The translations under genes were made by a program, and so were the position numbers. Below, one piece after another: positions 62,441 through 64,000 of a stretch of 64,000 nucleotides of DNA. Below the pieces are notes generated by a model that was not told the DNA's origin, did not search any database, and saw only the letters and a list, made by a program, of their open reading frames with translations. The DNA is from Dorea_A amylophila (GTDB lineage Bacteria; Bacillota; Clostridia; Lachnospirales; Lachnospiraceae): assembly GCF_025567265.1 (NCBI RefSeq), contig NZ_JAOQJW010000016.1, positions 1 through 64,000 on the forward strand, in the 5' to 3' direction. Within the stretch, counting starts at the first letter, position 1. Each line of letters opens with the position of its first letter.

Positions 62441-63943
62441 CTATTCCTCCATCCATTCTGCAGGAAAGTATTTTTTCCATTCCTGTTTGGATAAACATAC
62501 CTGCACTTCTTTAAAATCTCTTATCAATACTTTCTCAATCCATTTATTGATATGCTCTGGCTGTAGTTCTTTCGGAAGATTCTCTTTCTTAAAAGTCCCT
62601 AACCATTCATTTTTATTGCTATATGTCTTTTCTATAACGGATACCGCTTCCATAAGTTCACTGAAATCTCCATCATACATACGAAGCTGATCCCGTATTT
62701 CTTCTTTTCCCGCCAAATATTCTTCTTCATTAATTTTTCCTGTCTGGTAGTTCTGATATAATGGAATACGCTCTTTTTCCACTTGCTCCATCTCTTCAAA
62801 GATCGCCCACGCTCTTTGTGAATACTGCTTCAACCATTTATATTTTTCTGATTCTGCTTCTCTGGCTAACAATTTCTTTTTTATCTGTTCCGCCAGTTCC
62901 ATTTCTCTTTGTATGGCTTTTCTTACTTCAGCAATCACGGTTTCAAAAGAAATGTAGGTACTTTTATCTCTTGGAAGCTGATTCGTCCCACTTGCGAAAA
63001 GAAAAACCGTTTCCCCCGTTTTAAAATTTCTCTGTGATATTTTTCTTCCTGTCTCAGCATCAAATATCTTTTTTACAAATAATCCCCTTTTACCTGTTCT
63101 TACTTTCCTTGGCTTTTTTCTCTTATCGAGAATCTCCTGCACTTTTTCAAATATGCCTTCTTCCAAAATTGGAGCGATGGGAAGTGTACAGATTTTTTTG
63201 TTGATGGTCTTTTGCCAGTAGCCAGCATACGCTGTGCATCTAAGGATTCTCCTTACGGAACAGAATAACCATTTATTGTCATATGCCGGCCATACCTTAT
63301 GACCGACCCGTGCATTATGCACCATCGGAGATTCTATTTCACTGTCATTTAATATTTTCACGATATTTGTAAGCAGCATACCATCCAATACCATCTGAAA
63401 GATTTCCCGCACAACAACTGCCGCTTCTTCATCAATAAGCAATTCCCTGCGGTCATCAGAAAGAATGTAGCCATACTTTTCATCATGCACGGTATAAAGT
63501 CCCTCCAGCTGTTCTCTGATTGCATACTCTCTCATGCCTTTTAACTGTACTGCTTCATACCTTGCTTTCTTTATATATTCATATAATTCTTCTTTCGTTT
63601 TTCCAATGCTGATAAATTCATCCTGTACAACTGCAAAATGTATTCCTGCCGGGACAAATGTTTTTACTAAGACATCATCTGCACAGGATATTGTCCTGCT
63701 GCATCTGTCAATGCTGTCTACAACTACCATATCAAATTTGCGGTCGATCCCATCTTTTGTCAGTTCTTCAAAAGCTGTGTTCTCTTCTGTATCTTTTTTT
63801 CTGTCGCAATACTTTGCCGATAATGTCCATCCCTGTTTTTTCAAGTATTCCTGTATATGCTGATCCTGCTGTTTTATAATATCTGCCGGGATCTTTCCGT
63901 CCTCTTTACAAGAAGTCGTTCTGGTATAACTTACGCACCGCAT
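62441..63943 (-). CDS. degenerate serine recombinase lacking catalytic Ser and zinc ribbon
   Basis: This 500-aa protein aligns with its neighbours from end to end, but the active-site Ser of Y-x-R-x-S is Thr10 (SYTRTTSCK). The usual DxGxSGTxxxRP loop reads CDRKKDTEENTAFEEL, and the zinc-ribbon cysteines are replaced (VRTGKRGLFVKKIFDAETG). The two arginines of the RCSR motif remain. It ends 2 bases before the next start, so production is coupled. A structural or regulatory partner of the two active recombinases is likely; weak activity through Ser11 cannot be excluded. Confidence 0.85.
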   Translation of the reverse strand: MRCVSYTRTTSCKEDGKIPADIIKQQDQHIQEYLKKQGWTLSAKYCDRKKDTEENTAFEELTKDGIDRKFDMVVVDSIDRCSRTISCADDVLVKTFVPAGIHFAVVQDEFISIGKTKEELYEYIKKARYEAVQLKGMREYAIREQLEGLYTVHDEKYGYILSDDRRELLIDEEAAVVVREIFQMVLDGMLLTNIVKILNDSEIESPMVHNARVGHKVWPAYDNKWLFCSVRRILRCTAYAGYWQKTINKKICTLPIAPILEEGIFEKVQEILDKRKKPRKVRTGKRGLFVKKIFDAETGRKISQRNFKTGETVFLFASGTNQLPRDKSTYISFETVIAEVRKAIQREMELAEQIKKKLLAREAESEKYKWLKQYSQRAWAIFEEMEQVEKERIPLYQNYQTGKINEEEYLAGKEEIRDQLRMYDGDFSELMEAVSVIEKTYSNKNEWLGTFKKENLPKELQPEHINKWIEKVLIRDFKEVQVCLSKQEWKKYFPAEWMEE

Positions 63944-64000
63944 ACAAACTCTCCTTTCCGTTCCTGCCGCTCACGTATAATCTGCACTGCTTCTATCATT
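63931..64000 (-). CDS. partial upstream gene, C-terminal end
   Basis: A frame runs from the window edge, ending EAVQIIRERQERKGEFVCGA, and overlaps the start of the degenerate recombinase by 13 bases. It may start at the ATG at 63999 or extend beyond the window. It contains the ribosome binding site GGAAAGGAG for the next gene. No product is assigned. Confidence 0.35.
   Translation of the reverse strand, partial: MIEAVQIIRERQERKGEFVCGA

Larger units (their letters stand above)
48600..64000. mobile_element. integrative element with plasmid-like replication and partition modules (right end outside the window)
   Basis: The region holds four large serine-recombinase genes plus one degenerate short one, a RepA-like ATPase with iteron-like repeats, a ParM/ParR-like pair with centromere-like repeats, three small XRE-type regulators and a few cargo genes. 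No core gene interrupts it. I could not find the attachment sites: the left border is set at the first gene that shares a domain with the recombinase, and the right border is beyond 64000. The small genes at 46.8-48.6 kb may also belong to it. Confidence 0.75.

Overview
The window is a piece of a Clostridia chromosome, most likely a spore-forming gut Lachnospiraceae (Ruminococcus/Dorea/Mediterraneibacter-like). The evidence is the gene content and order: an alpha/beta SASP, GerW with a DUF2953 neighbour, an RnfCDGEAB operon, a Na+-translocating decarboxylase operon, U32/ZapA/RuvAB, and S1 next to IspH. Most genes lie on the minus strand. No rRNA, tRNA or CRISPR array was recognised.

Positions 1-17 kb are core genes: DacF carboxypeptidase, an orphan HicB-like protein, SASP, RecG, a FakA/YloV kinase with its Asp23 partner, L28, GerW/DUF2953, an FtsW-PBP pair, U32 peptidase, ZapA, RuvBA, and a Gx-transporter/NusG-II pair divergent from ApbE. 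Positions 18-25 kb hold a 613-bp inverted-repeat element (a second copy is cut by the window start) and the six-gene Rnf operon, whose RnfG and RnfD need the FMN that ApbE attaches. Positions 25-36 kb hold S1/IspH/CMK, a BaiN-type flavoprotein, an RpiR regulator, a 242-bp hairpin element and a five-gene biotin-dependent Na+ decarboxylase operon. Positions 36-45 kb hold a POT peptide transporter, a 2-isopropylmalate synthase fused to an AraC DNA-binding domain, a Na+/solute symporter behind a perfect palindrome, MgsA, and a NeuD-like acyltransferase fused to a NahK-like sugar kinase.

Positions 45.1-46.7 kb are decayed: an old-yellow-enzyme gene that has lost its middle, and a chimera of a sugar-transferase tail and a CytX-type permease. 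Next come small AT-rich accessory genes: a HEPN protein, a three-repeat acidic peptide, a 49-aa protein and a membrane protein.

From about 48.6 kb to the window end is an integrative element with plasmid-like parts. Its left operon encodes an XRE regulator, a RepA-like ATPase, a serine-recombinase-fold protein that has lost its catalytic residues, a large serine recombinase, and two small proteins sharing the recombinase's C-terminal domain. Iteron-like 20-bp repeats lie upstream. A ParM/ParR-like pair has about 30-bp repeats beside it, a 20-bp operator is shared by two promoters, and cargo includes a VOC protein and a GIY-YIG-like protein. Three tandem serine recombinases end the window, the last lacking the catalytic serine and the zinc ribbon. 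This arrangement of active recombinases beside inactive relatives, with replication and partition modules, is the most novel part of the window.
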